64,000 nucleotides of DNA from Enterococcus sp. 5H (GTDB taxonomy: Bacteria > Bacillota > Bacilli > Lactobacillales > Enterococcaceae). The stretch's first letter is position 1, and every line of letters starts with the position of its first letter. The translations under genes were made by a program, and so were the position numbers. Of the stretch, positions 11,496 to 22,013 are shown piece by piece. The notes under the pieces were generated by a model. It did not search any database. It worked only from the letters and a program-made list of their open reading frames with translations, and was not told the DNA's origin. Location of the stretch: contig NZ_AMDP01000045.1 of the NCBI RefSeq assembly GCF_028128615.1, positions 1-64,000 of the forward strand, in the 5' to 3' direction.

Positions 11496-12035
11496 CTAGT
11501 TAATAAATAATCGTTTGACTGGCAGATCAAATGATTCTACTTGCCAGTTTTCTTGGATCTGTTCGCTGAATACCAAACTGCACGTTTCCCCATGATAGTT
11601 TTGCAAAAATCGATCATAATAACCGCCACCAAATCCCACTCGAAATCCTTGTCGTGTAAATATAATTCCAGGCACAACTAGTAAATCAATCTTATCACCA
11701 GCTATTTCAGAAGCATCTACAGGTTCTTCAACACCGAAAGCTGTTCGTTCAAAAACCGTTTCAGGTGTAATTTCATGAAAAGTTAATTGACGATTTTTAC
11801 CAGCTTTTGGCATTACCATTTTTTTGCCCGCTGCCCATCCAGCCTGAAGGATTTGGTATGTATCAAATTCAATCGCCATTGATTTGGTAATTGCAATTGT
11901 TTGCGCCTTTTCCCAATAAGGATCGCAATAGAGTGCTCGACAAATCATCTGCTCTTTTTGCTCTTTTAGTGATGGATGTTGAGAAAGCCAAGTTAAATTT
12001 GCTAATCCGATCTTCCTTAATTCTGCTTTGTCCAT
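11496..12035 (-). CDS. 5-formyltetrahydrofolate cyclo-ligase
   Basis: ATP-dependent conversion of 5-formyl-THF to 5,10-methenyl-THF in one-carbon metabolism. The 179 residues include MVMPKAGKNRQLTFHEI, the loop VVPGIIFTRQGFRVGFGGGYYDRFL (shown here only in part: FGGGYYDRFL) and KADR-type N-terminal basic residues typical of the YgfA/MTHFS family. ATG 12035 is preceded by AGGAGGGATTGG. First gene of the run to rhomboid, yqgQ and glcK. Confidence 0.93.
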   Translation of the reverse strand: MDKAELRKIGLANLTWLSQHPSLKEQKEQMICRALYCDPYWEKAQTIAITKSMAIEFDTYQILQAGWAAGKKMVMPKAGKNRQLTFHEITPETVFERTAFGVEEPVDASEIAGDKIDLLVVPGIIFTRQGFRVGFGGGYYDRFLQNYHGETCSLVFSEQIQENWQVESFDLPVKRLFIN

Positions 12036-12134
12036 CCAATCCCTCCTATCAAAAACTCAATAAATCCTTTATTTTTCAAATTTCAACTCTATAATGTAGT
12101 TTATAGAAAAATGCTCTAAATAGCAAACGGATTT

Positions 12135-13058
12135 CTAGCTCTTATCGTTAGAATTTAGTCGTTTATTTAGCCATTGACTAATCGTTTTATACACTTCCAG
12201 TTTTTCTGATTCAAATAAAATTTCATGACGAAGTTCTCTGAACAATACTAATGAAATATCTTTTACGTGCGCTTCATTTAGTTCTTTTGCTACTTTCCTT
12301 GGTCCTCTGCCAAAGTCTCCCACCGGATCTTGTTCTCCGCTAATAATTAAAAACGGCAATTCTTGTTCAACATTATGAGCCCAATTTTTCCGAGTCGCTC
12401 CGTCAACTAAACTAAATAACGTATAAAACCCATTATTCGTAAACGTAAATCCCATTCTGTGATCTGCTTCGTAATTGCTAACATTCTCTTGATTCTTACT
12501 TAACCAGTTAAATCTTCCGTTTTCCGGAAATCGTTTACTATAGTCACCAAATGTTAATTGATCCAACCATTCATTCGTTGTATTAGGTGCTGTCTTATTC
12601 AAAATACTCGTTACAGAAAGTCCAAAGGAAAGCATAGCTGCTCTTTTTCCAGTCCCCATTAAAATCGCACCAGAAATATTTGGTTGATATAATTGCAAAT
12701 AGTTACGCAATGCAAACGAACCCATGCTATGCCCTAACATAAAATGCGGAAGTTCAGGATAATGTCTTTCAATCCAAACGTTTACATAGTCAATATCTTG
12801 CAAAACAAGTTTTACAGAATCGCCTTTGCCAAAATAACCCGTTCCAGATGCGCTGGATTCTCCATGTCCTAAATGATCGTGACCAACCACGACGTAACCT
12901 AAACCAGTGAGATATTCAGCAAACTCTTTATATCGTTCAATGTATTCAGCCATTCCGTGAATGATTTGAACCGTGCCGATTGGTTTTGCTACAGGCTGCC
13001 AGCAAATAAAATGACTGGTGGTCGTTTGATCTGCGGATAAAAAAGTTTCATGTTTCAT
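12135..13058 (-). CDS. Alpha/beta hydrolase, monoglyceride lipase (lysophospholipase) type
   Basis: 307-residue cytoplasmic hydrolase of the Hydrolase_4 family. The oxyanion segment IIHGMAEYIERY is near residue 25, the nucleophile elbow GHSMGS near 100, the Asp in SGEQDPVGD near 245 and the His in LRHEIL near 280. ATG 13058 is chosen because GAAGAGGT lies just upstream; a longer in-frame reading to 13172 has no ribosome binding site. Lying beside glpF-glpO-glpK, it may release glycerol from monoacylglycerols to feed that pathway, which is inferred from position only. Confidence 0.88.
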   Translation of the reverse strand: MKHETFLSADQTTTSHFICWQPVAKPIGTVQIIHGMAEYIERYKEFAEYLTGLGYVVVGHDHLGHGESSASGTGYFGKGDSVKLVLQDIDYVNVWIERHYPELPHFMLGHSMGSFALRNYLQLYQPNISGAILMGTGKRAAMLSFGLSVTSILNKTAPNTTNEWLDQLTFGDYSKRFPENGRFNWLSKNQENVSNYEADHRMGFTFTNNGFYTLFSLVDGATRKNWAHNVEQELPFLIISGEQDPVGDFGRGPRKVAKELNEAHVKDISLVLFRELRHEILFESEKLEVYKTISQWLNKRLNSNDKS

Positions 13059-13180
13059 CGGTTTACCTCTTCTTTGATTGATAGTTTTTATTATATAGAA
13101 GATAGCTGAAAATTTGAAGGAAAATCCAGTCAACTTATAGAGTTTTTTACTAAAATACACAATCTTGTTCACAGCAAAAA

Positions 13181-13205
13181 ACAGAGCAGCTAAACACTAC
13201 TCTGT
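13181..13205 (-). terminator. Terminator of the glp operon
   Basis: ACAGAGCAG (13181-13189) and CTACTCTGT (13197-13205) pair around a 7-base loop; minus-strand RNA continues into six U residues. It lies 20 bp after the glpF stop. Confidence 0.75.
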
Positions 13206-13225
13206 CGTTCAATTTATTTATATTA

Positions 13226-13945
13226 TTAAACCATCATCATGTAGACACCTGATGCAATCGCTGCACCAAGGACCGGTCCCACGATCGGCACCCATGAATA
13301 ACTCCAATCTGAAGTACCTTTTGTTGAAATCGGTAACATTTGATGAGCCAAACGAGGACCAAAATCACGCGCTGGATTAATAGCGTATCCTGTTGGACCA
13401 CCTAAAGACAAACCAATAGCTAAAATTAGTGAACCGACAACAATCGGATTTAGTCCATCTGTAAAATTATGTTGTGAAAATGAAAGCAATCCTAAAATTA
13501 ATACAAATGTTCCAATTGTTTCTGTCACCATATTTGCCGGATAATTACGAATAGCTGGTCCTGTAGCAAAAGTTCCTAAAACGGCACCTTGATCTTCTGT
13601 CGCCGACCAATGAGGTAAATATGCCAGCCAAACCAAAACAGCTCCTACTACTGCACCAAGAACTTGAGCGATAATAAATGGAACGACCAAACTCCACTCA
13701 AAACTGCCAGTCATCGCCATAGCAATTGTTACCGCCGGATTTAAATGCGCTGGTCCCATGTAACCTGCAATATAGACCGCCATCGTTACTGCCATCGCCC
13801 AACCAAAAGCAATCACGATCCAGCCGGAAGCTTCAGCTTTACTCTTTTTTAAATTAACTGCAGCACACACACCATCACCTAATAGAATCAAAATCATTGT
13901 CCCTAAAAATTCACTAAAAATCTGTGTCATATTGGAAGTGTCCAT
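13226..13945 (-). CDS. glpF: Glycerol uptake facilitator (aquaglyceroporin)
   Basis: 239-residue channel of the MIP family that lets glycerol diffuse across the membrane. The two pore NPA boxes are HLNPAVTIAM (about residue 68) and INPARDFGPR (about 188), with six membrane helices. The start is ATG 13945, two bases from the glpO stop. Third gene of glpK-glpO-glpF, the enterococcal glycerol operon in which uptake, phosphorylation and oxidation are encoded together. Confidence 0.95.
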   Translation of the reverse strand: MDTSNMTQIFSEFLGTMILILLGDGVCAAVNLKKSKAEASGWIVIAFGWAMAVTMAVYIAGYMGPAHLNPAVTIAMAMTGSFEWSLVVPFIIAQVLGAVVGAVLVWLAYLPHWSATEDQGAVLGTFATGPAIRNYPANMVTETIGTFVLILGLLSFSQHNFTDGLNPIVVGSLILAIGLSLGGPTGYAINPARDFGPRLAHQMLPISTKGTSDWSYSWVPIVGPVLGAAIASGVYMMMV

Positions 13946-13946
13946 C

Positions 13947-15782
13947 TTACTTCGCTCCTTCTTTTAATGTACTTAAATCAGATTCTGCTATCAATTGGTT
14001 CAATTCTTGCGTATATTGTGCTTTTTGTTCATTTGTCCAGTTAAAGTAGCTTGCCATTTCAGCAATAACACCCTGTTTTACTTGATCCAGTGTATCTCTC
14101 ATAAACAATAAATGATTGGTTCTCCGCACAAGATAATCAGCAGGTGTTAGCACCATTTCATTTTCTAAAGCATAGTGCAAACCTAATGTTTCAGCTAAAC
14201 TCAAATCGTTTGCTGGTTTGGTTGCTGTGATTTTATCAAATAGTTGTGTTACGTTTGAGCCATAAAGATGTGCCAAATATTCTGCTTCTTCTTGAGTTAA
14301 ACCTTTTTCTACACCGTATTTTGCTAATGATTCTATTTCAGCTTCTGCATTTGCCGGATCGATTTTACCACCAGAAACTGAGTAATTTTTAGAATCAATT
14401 AATTGAAAATCGTCATTGAATTCTTCTTTTAAAATACGTTGAATTTCTTTCAATGCGCCTTCAGCCATTTTCCGATAATCGGTAATTTTACCACCTGATA
14501 AAGTTAACAGTCCATCTTTTGAGCGCTCAAGCAAACTTCCTCTAGAAACAGCCGAAGGATTTTCCTTACTTTCAGCTAGCGAATCTTCCAAATGATTTAA
14601 GACATTTTCAACGTCAAAACGCGATACTTTTTGTTGCTGATATTTTTCTACAATATCAATCACTTGATCGAAACTTTCATCGGAAACTTTACCGTTATTC
14701 CCACCATTATAATCTGAACCGCCATTTTCAGAAATTAATGGTCTAAGTCCCGCCCAGCTAGCTTCAATATCATCAATAGTTACATTTGCTTCTGGATAGC
14801 GGTTATTAACGATTTCCAATAGATAATCTACATCTTCTTGGGTAACCGTCGGATGTTCGTAATCACCTGTATAGTCAGTATCAGTTGTACCGAAATATGT
14901 TTTCTTTTCTCTTGGTACCACGAAAACCATCCGGCCATCATGTTTACCTGTATCAAAATATGTTGGTTGAGGAACAAATAATTTACTGCTATCAACGACT
15001 AAGTGAACGCCTTTTGTTGGGCGCATTTGCGGAATCATCTTTTCTTTTGTATCTAGCCCACGAACTTTATCAGACCATGGACCAGTAGTATTAATCACTA
15101 CTTTGGCTTTAATTTCAAATACTTCATCCGTCAATAAGTCCTGTGCTTTTACACCAATAATTTTTCCTTTATCATCTGTAAGAAACCCAATCGCTTTGAC
15201 TTTGCTGACAAGATGACCGCCATCAGCCGCTGCTTGTTTAATATTTTCAATCACTAGACGGGCATCGTTATTTCTAAAATCTAGATAGACGCCCCCGCCA
15301 AGTAAACCTTCGCTTTTTAGTTGAGGCTCTCTTTCAAGAACTTCTTTTTTTGTTAATGTGTAGTTTTCATATTTCGTACCAATCACATTTGCCAATCGGT
15401 CATAAAGATCCATCGCAACTTTTACAGAAAACATATTAAAGGTTGCTTTAGGCTCGTCATAAATCGGTAAAAGCATTGGATCAGGTTTCGGAATATGTGG
15501 TGCAATCGATTGAACCACTGCACGTTCTTGGACTGTATCTGCTACAACTTCTACGTCAAAATTTTTCAAATAACGAATACCGCCATGAACTAATTTAGTA
15601 GAACGGGAAGAGGTTCCTTCAGCGAAATCCTGCATTTCAATTAATCCTGTTTTTATACCAGAAGCACTTGCCTGTATCGCAACACCTGCACCAGTAATAC
15701 CGCCGCCAATTATTAATAAATCTAGTGTTTCTTGTTTCATTTTTTCAATAGATGCTGCTCTGGTTTTTATGGAGAAAGTCAT
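13947..15782 (-). CDS. glpO: Alpha-glycerophosphate oxidase (H2O2-forming)
   Basis: FAD enzyme that oxidises glycerol-3-phosphate to dihydroxyacetone phosphate and reduces O2 to H2O2. The FAD-binding motif LIIGGGITGAGVAIQASASG is at residues 24-43, followed by SSRSTKLVHGGIRYL. At 611 residues, with an insertion relative to GlpD dehydrogenases (about 330-400), it fits the lactic-acid-bacterial oxidase GlpO instead of a quinone-linked GlpD. It lies between glpK and glpF with gaps of 18 and 1 bp. Confidence 0.95.
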   Translation of the reverse strand: MTFSIKTRAASIEKMKQETLDLLIIGGGITGAGVAIQASASGIKTGLIEMQDFAEGTSSRSTKLVHGGIRYLKNFDVEVVADTVQERAVVQSIAPHIPKPDPMLLPIYDEPKATFNMFSVKVAMDLYDRLANVIGTKYENYTLTKKEVLEREPQLKSEGLLGGGVYLDFRNNDARLVIENIKQAAADGGHLVSKVKAIGFLTDDKGKIIGVKAQDLLTDEVFEIKAKVVINTTGPWSDKVRGLDTKEKMIPQMRPTKGVHLVVDSSKLFVPQPTYFDTGKHDGRMVFVVPREKKTYFGTTDTDYTGDYEHPTVTQEDVDYLLEIVNNRYPEANVTIDDIEASWAGLRPLISENGGSDYNGGNNGKVSDESFDQVIDIVEKYQQQKVSRFDVENVLNHLEDSLAESKENPSAVSRGSLLERSKDGLLTLSGGKITDYRKMAEGALKEIQRILKEEFNDDFQLIDSKNYSVSGGKIDPANAEAEIESLAKYGVEKGLTQEEAEYLAHLYGSNVTQLFDKITATKPANDLSLAETLGLHYALENEMVLTPADYLVRRTNHLLFMRDTLDQVKQGVIAEMASYFNWTNEQKAQYTQELNQLIAESDLSTLKEGAK

Positions 15783-15800
15783 ACCTGTTCACCGCTTTCA

Positions 15801-17345
<1,545 letters not shown>

Positions 17346-17368
17346 CTACTTTATATAGAACAGCTTAT

Positions 17369-17384
17369 ATGAAACCGCTTTATA
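17369..17384 (-). promoter_or_regulatory. Candidate CcpA (cre) site upstream of glpK
   Basis: The minus-strand sequence TATAAAGCGGTTTCAT matches the cre consensus WTGNAARCGNWWWCAW at all positions but two. It begins at a possible -10 (TATAAA) 19 bp after a TTGCGT -35-like box, so CcpA binding there would block glpK transcription. This is a pattern match only. Confidence 0.45.
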
Positions 17385-17490
17385 TTTTATGTATTTATCT
17401 TAAACGCAAATCTCTTTATAAAAACGTCAGCTTTTTTCTAATTTTTAAAATAATTGAAAGTTTTCGCCTAATACTGTTTAAAAGCAAGAT

Positions 17491-17525
17491 AAAAAAGAGT
17501 TAAAATAACAAATATATTCTAACCC
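17491..17525 (-). terminator. Terminator of the Mga-like regulator gene
   Basis: GAGTTAAAATA (17497-17507) and TATTCTAACCC (17515-17525) pair with G-U tolerance; minus-strand RNA then runs into a U6 tract (17491-17496). Confidence 0.65.
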
Positions 17526-17548
17526 TTCTTACCATCATACAGATTTAC

Positions 17549-19024
17549 TCACTCTTTTTTTCCATTTAGTTCACGTATTTTCGTCCTAATTTGTTTAATA
17601 TCATATTCTGATCCAAGCTCTGATAAAACATACAGTTCTGTTTTAGTAGGATAGGCTTGCGTCCTTAAAATATTGGTAATCACAAGGTCATAAGAGTGTT
17701 TAGCGTTATAGGATTCAATCACTACACCATTTAGGTTCTTTAAACTTAACACAAGCACCTGAGTCAACACTTCATTGTAAAGACGGTCCATTTTAAGATC
17801 TATTCCTACACGAGTTTCACCAACAATTTCAAAATCAATAATCGCCATCACACTTAAGTATTTTACCAACGACCATTCATGCAAGTTGTTTCCTGGTTTA
17901 TACACTTCTTCAAAACAATCCAAGCTAGTCTTCAATAAATTTTTAGAAAAATCCGCCAATTGCCGACTGGATAACTGCTGCTCTTTTTCCCAAATATTTT
18001 CTCTGTCAAACAATTCAAGTTCACCTTTAAAAAAATACAAGCGACTATTAATCTGCGAAACATAATAAAAAATTTTCTTTTCAAGTTCGGGGAAGAACTT
18101 TTTAGGACGATAATACAAAATCATGTGCTCCAACACAAATGTATCTGCTAAAGAAGTCGGTGTCCGCCGTCCTCGAATTAAACTATATTTATTAAAATCT
18201 GCCTCTGCTATAACCGACATGCTCGTTAGAAATATAAAATGCAGCAAACTTTCTTCTTCATCAATTTCAAGAGGATAGCGGCTAAAAAAACGAATAACAA
18301 ATGAGCGCAATGTTTTAAAAAATGGATCTTGCTCATAGCTCTGACTTTTTTGATAAAGCTCATTATGAATCTTTGATTGTATCGCGATCCTCTTTTTACT
18401 AATCGTCAACCACAAGCTTAATTTTAATTTGCTATGTTCATCAAAAGTCAGTGCTAAAGCTTTTTCTAACGCTTCAATAATCCTAAAATTTTGCACAGTC
18501 ATTGTTTTTTCTTGATGAACTTGATATGAAGTTAAAAACCAATACATCTGAAAATAAAAATATCGAATTTGTAACTCTTCTCCTTTTAACTGCCCATTTC
18601 GGATTTTCAGCTCAAATTCAGCCAATAACTGATTTAATTCCTTAATTTTTCGGAATAAAGAAGATTCACTAATCATAAACTTAGTAGTTAATTGAACAAT
18701 TGTAAATTCCTGATATTGAAATAAATAATCAATCAATTGGAACTTAATCGACGCCCGCACATAATCATCAATAATTTGGTTAATCGAAAACGTATCTGAC
18801 ATGTGAAACGCAATCCATTGTCCATCATAAAATAAAGAACATTCAGCTTCATATGGCTTTAAGTAATAACCCAACTCTTCTAAATCACTTTCTAAAGAAG
18901 CTTTTGAAATCCCCAGATAGTTCAACAGCTCACTATCTGCTATACGTCCACCAGCTAAAATTACTTTTTTTAAAATACCAACTTCTCTTGCCTCTTTTTT
19001 ATCCAGTAATTCTTCAACTTTCAT
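17549..19024 (-). CDS. Mga-like helix-turn-helix transcriptional regulator
   Basis: 491 residues. N-terminal winged-helix segments (ADSELLNYLGISKASLESDL about 30-50, and IVQLTTKFMISESSLFRKI about 110-130) resemble the HTH_Mga and Mga domains, followed by a long helical region and a C-terminal EIIB-like fold. Such proteins are activators controlled by sugar status in streptococci and enterococci. ATG 19024 is chosen because GGAG lies 8 bases upstream; GTG 19033 lacks spacing. It overlaps the end of the upstream flavoprotein gene by 11 bp, so the two are translationally coupled. Confidence 0.8.
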   Translation of the reverse strand: MKVEELLDKKEAREVGILKKVILAGGRIADSELLNYLGISKASLESDLEELGYYLKPYEAECSLFYDGQWIAFHMSDTFSINQIIDDYVRASIKFQLIDYLFQYQEFTIVQLTTKFMISESSLFRKIKELNQLLAEFELKIRNGQLKGEELQIRYFYFQMYWFLTSYQVHQEKTMTVQNFRIIEALEKALALTFDEHSKLKLSLWLTISKKRIAIQSKIHNELYQKSQSYEQDPFFKTLRSFVIRFFSRYPLEIDEEESLLHFIFLTSMSVIAEADFNKYSLIRGRRTPTSLADTFVLEHMILYYRPKKFFPELEKKIFYYVSQINSRLYFFKGELELFDRENIWEKEQQLSSRQLADFSKNLLKTSLDCFEEVYKPGNNLHEWSLVKYLSVMAIIDFEIVGETRVGIDLKMDRLYNEVLTQVLVLSLKNLNGVVIESYNAKHSYDLVITNILRTQAYPTKTELYVLSELGSEYDIKQIRTKIRELNGKKE

Positions 19025-20348
19025 TGGCTTCACTCCACAAACCTGAAAAACCTAAATGATTCGTAATATCTAAAACTGTCGAAAAATAAGGATGATACAA
19101 AAAGTCCTTTTGATATAAGTCTTCAAGTGTCTGACCCATTTGAATCCCTAACGCTAAGGTATTAATTTTCTCCAAGATATTCGTCTTTGAAACTAGTTGA
19201 GCACCTAAAATTTTATGACTCTTTTTTTCAAAAATAATTTTACCGAAAATCGTTTGACCATCAGAAGCTAATGAACTTTTTTGCTGAACATGAGACACAG
19301 AAATTTCTTGTTCATAAAATAACCCTTCTGCTTCTGTTAAACCGGTACTTGCTATATAATAATCTGCTAATTTTGTGCCAATCGTCCGTAGCGAACCCAC
19401 AAATGGCGTTGTTTGTTGCACTAAATTTTGTGCAACCACTAGACCTGATCGAACTGCGTTATTCACTAAAGGTATATAAAAAGATTCACTTGATAAACTG
19501 TATGGAACTTGAATACAATCACCTATGGCAAAAACATCCACCTGAGAAGTTTGCAGAAAATCATTGACGTAGACGGTTTGATCGGTATGTGTTTTAATCG
19601 TTTCATCTAAATAACGTAAATCAGGACGCACATTCATCGCAAAAACTGCGTTGTCACAAGTTTCTTGTGATTTTCTAGTTTCTAAAATAAGTCCCTCTTC
19701 TATCTCCGTTACTTTTTCAACCGTTTCTTCAAAATGAAAAATTATACCTTTTGCTTCCATTTCCGCTTGCACAGGCTGAATCATTTCTTTATCAAAATAC
19801 TTAAACAATAAATAATCCATTTGTTCAAAAAGATGCACTTCTTTGCCTTGATTAATTAACGTATCTGCTGCTTCTGCACCAATTTGACCACCGCCGATTA
19901 ACGCAATCTTTCGACTACTAGCCAATTGTTCAAGTGCTTCTAAAACACCCGGTAGAAACTTATATTTCAATACTTTCTCTGAATCACTGCCTTGGATTTT
20001 TTGTGACCATTGACTCGATCCTGTTGCTAAAATCAATTTATCATAAGAAAAATCATAGGTTGTTTCTTGCTTTTTACATTTCACAATTTTTTGTTTTGTA
20101 TTCATACCGACTACTTCAGTTTCTGTTAACAAGCGAATATCCTGTGTGACCAATTCTTTTTCAGAAATAAATCGTGCTTCCTCAATTGGATTGATTTTTT
20201 CATTGAAATATAGATTGATACCACCTGGCAAATAACCTACCGTCTGCTGCCTCTCAACCAAAACAATCTCTGCCAACGAATGTTTTTTTCTAATGGCCAA
20301 AGCGGCTGAAACGCCCGCAAAAGAAGCCCCAATAATTACAACTTTCAC
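19014..20348 (-). CDS. NADH oxidase/peroxidase-family flavoprotein lacking redox Cys
   Basis: 444-residue pyridine-nucleotide-disulfide oxidoreductase fold: FAD motif IIGASFAGVSAALA (5-18), NADH motif ALIGGGQIGAEAADTL (about 148), and the ATG/FAIGDC-type motif VDVFAIGDCIQVP. Closest to Nox/Npr/CoA-disulfide reductases, but the catalytic Cys42 is Gly (YLPG-GINLYF) and the His10 of NADH peroxidase is Phe. Peroxidase or four-electron oxidase chemistry is therefore not expected. It could be a diaphorase or sensory flavoprotein. Coupled to the Mga-like regulator downstream. Confidence 0.85.
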   Translation of the reverse strand: MKVVIIGASFAGVSAALAIRKKHSLAEIVLVERQQTVGYLPGGINLYFNEKINPIEEARFISEKELVTQDIRLLTETEVVGMNTKQKIVKCKKQETTYDFSYDKLILATGSSQWSQKIQGSDSEKVLKYKFLPGVLEALEQLASSRKIALIGGGQIGAEAADTLINQGKEVHLFEQMDYLLFKYFDKEMIQPVQAEMEAKGIIFHFEETVEKVTEIEEGLILETRKSQETCDNAVFAMNVRPDLRYLDETIKTHTDQTVYVNDFLQTSQVDVFAIGDCIQVPYSLSSESFYIPLVNNAVRSGLVVAQNLVQQTTPFVGSLRTIGTKLADYYIASTGLTEAEGLFYEQEISVSHVQQKSSLASDGQTIFGKIIFEKKSHKILGAQLVSKTNILEKINTLALGIQMGQTLEDLYQKDFLYHPYFSTVLDITNHLGFSGLWSEANES

Positions 20349-20461
20349 ACGAAGACCTTCTTTCTAATAAACCGTTTTCTTAAAGAATAACATAGGCGAA
20401 AGAAAAAGGTACAGAGAAATGCTAGAGTACCTGAATAGCTTATAAATCAACAAAAAATGAC

Positions 20462-20490
20462 TGAGACATAACTCTATGAGTTATGTCTCA
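20462..20490. terminator. Perfect hairpin, gene-end repeat family (CTGAGACATAAC type)
   Basis: A 13-bp perfect stem (TGAGACATAACTC / GAGTTATGTCTCA) with a 3-base loop lies between two minus-strand genes. It belongs to the dispersed hairpin family described in the findings. A second weak palindrome follows (20516-20545, ATACAGAAGC...ACTGTATTCAG). It probably ends the LCP gene transcript that runs into it from the right. Confidence 0.6.
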
Positions 20491-20587
20491 GCCACGTGGA
20501 ACCCTGACAAATAGTGGATACAGAAGCAACCACTGTACTGTATTCAGATCACATTCAATTCCAGATTATTCCCTATTTATAATTCAC

Positions 20588-21502
20588 TTATTTTTTCAAA
20601 AATTCTTGAATCGCTTCAGCATTTTGCTGTTCATCCAACAAAATTACACTACCGGAAGGTGTATCATCATCAAAATCCCATGATCCTTCAACTGGCACTG
20701 ACAATGATTCCAACGGTTTGACTTTTCCTGTCAGAAAATCTTTTGCCAAATCAATTAACAAACTAGTCGGAACATTCGTGTCAATTCTACCAACTATTTT
20801 CCCTGCTACTTGAGGCAATTCCCAAAGTGGAATCAAATCTTTTGACTGTTCAATTAAAGCATCCATTACTTGTTGCTGACGTCTAATACGTCCGAAGTCC
20901 CCTTCTTCATCCATTCTAAAACGAGCGTACTGTAACAAGCTATTACCATCCAATGTTTGCTCACCTTTATGGATATCTACTCCATCTAGATTAATGTCTT
21001 TTTCTGAGTCAATTGTGACACCTTTAGGATACAATTCATCAATAATTTCACTGAATTCTTTGAAGTCTAAAATTACATAATAATTAATCGGCAGGCCAAA
21101 ACTAGTGTTCAGCACTTCTTTTGTTAATTGTGCACCGCCATAGGCATAAGCTGCATTAATCTTATCCAAGCCGTGATCGGGAATGTTAACATAGCTATCT
21201 CGCATGATCGAAACCAATTTAGGTTGTTTCGTTTTTCCATCATAATGCGCCACCATTAACGTGTCTGAACGCCCTTGATCCTCGTCATCATCTCTTGAAT
21301 CATTTCCGACCACCATGACTGTCAGCTCTTTATCACTTGATTGTTCATCCCCAGTAAAGTTTTGATTTTTTGTGGAGACTACTTGAGCTTGACTTTCTTC
21401 TTTAGCATGTTGAAATGAAACTGCCGCATAACAGCCGGCACTAATCACGACTAAAAGAATTGAGAGCAAACTAATGACAAGTATTTTTACAGATTTTTTC
21501 AT
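20588..21502 (-). CDS. LytR-CpsA-Psr (LCP) family cell-wall glycopolymer ligase
   Basis: 304 residues. A signal anchor helix (about 5-28, ILVISLLSILLVVISAG) is followed by an extracellular LCP domain (about 75-240): NDSRDDDEDQGRSDTLMVA with the phosphate- and Mg-binding Arg/Asp residues, SIMRDSYVNIP, and a later RIRRQQQVMDALIEQ. LCP enzymes attach teichoic acids or polysaccharides to peptidoglycan outside the cell, using Mg2+. ATG 21502 is preceded by GAAAGGAATTCACA. The gene lies 40 bp after an M-box riboswitch terminator, so Mg2+ control is likely. Confidence 0.92.
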   Translation of the reverse strand: MKKSVKILVISLLSILLVVISAGCYAAVSFQHAKEESQAQVVSTKNQNFTGDEQSSDKELTVMVVGNDSRDDDEDQGRSDTLMVAHYDGKTKQPKLVSIMRDSYVNIPDHGLDKINAAYAYGGAQLTKEVLNTSFGLPINYYVILDFKEFSEIIDELYPKGVTIDSEKDINLDGVDIHKGEQTLDGNSLLQYARFRMDEEGDFGRIRRQQQVMDALIEQSKDLIPLWELPQVAGKIVGRIDTNVPTSLLIDLAKDFLTGKVKPLESLSVPVEGSWDFDDDTPSGSVILLDEQQNAEAIQEFLKK

Positions 21503-21542
21503 TGTGAATTCCTTTCTACAACTCAATTGATTACTTGTATAC

Positions 21543-21578
21543 AAGAAAATCCCTTCGCCAAGATCGCTCAGCGAAGGG
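21543..21578 (-). terminator. Riboswitch expression-platform terminator
   Basis: CCCTTCGC (21551-21558) and GCGAAGGG (21571-21578) form an 8-bp GC-rich stem with a 12-base loop; minus-strand RNA continues ATTTTCTT. It sits between the M-box aptamer and the LCP gene start and would stop transcription when Mg2+ is bound. Confidence 0.85.
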
Positions 21579-21638
21579 AATAGATTACTGGGTACTAAAA
21601 CATGACTTTTGTCATTTTATACGCTACCTAGATCTTCT

Positions 21639-21795
21639 CTTCGTTGAGTTTTAGCACTATATAACGTAAAAAGTCATACTTTTAGCTACTTTGAATAACG
21701 CCTTAATTCGACGGAATTTGTCCTACCCATGCCTGTCTTTCGACATTTCTGAGCAGTAGCCTATGTTTATATAGGAGCCTCACCTAACAAGTATT
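21639..21795 (-). ncRNA. M-box (ykoK) Mg2+ riboswitch aptamer
   Basis: The minus strand carries the hallmark conserved elements of the M-box in order: GTTAGGTGAGGCTCCTATAT near the 5' end, GCTACTGCTCAGAAATGTCG, AAAGACAGGCATGGGTAGG, and AGTGCTAAAACTCAACGAAG near the 3' end. The flanks (ACTTGTT and AACGAAG) close helix P1. Family knowledge: this aptamer binds Mg2+ and ends transcription of Mg2+ transporter genes when Mg2+ is ample. Here a terminator (21543-21578) and then an LCP gene follow. Confidence 0.92.
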
Positions 21796-21808
21796 TAATT
21801 CATTGTAA

Positions 21809-21837
21809 ACTATAAGCTTATAATAAGATAATGTCAA
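21809..21837 (-). promoter_or_regulatory. Promoter of the M-box/LCP transcript
   Basis: A consensus -35 TTGACA (complement of 21832-21837), a 17-bp spacer and a -10 TATAGT (complement of 21809-21814) lie just upstream of the M-box, giving a start near 21802. Confidence 0.85.
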
Positions 21838-22013
21838 ATTAAATTCGTTAATTTTGAATTAATAATTAAATATAAAAAAACGAAAAACTACTGTTTAAAG
21901 CAAATAAAAGGACATTTATTCCAAACACATCTTTGCTTTTTCTTAAATATTAACCCAAAATTCAATAACCACCCGTAAGTTAGAATAGTGTTAATAATGA
22001 AATTCCAACTAGG

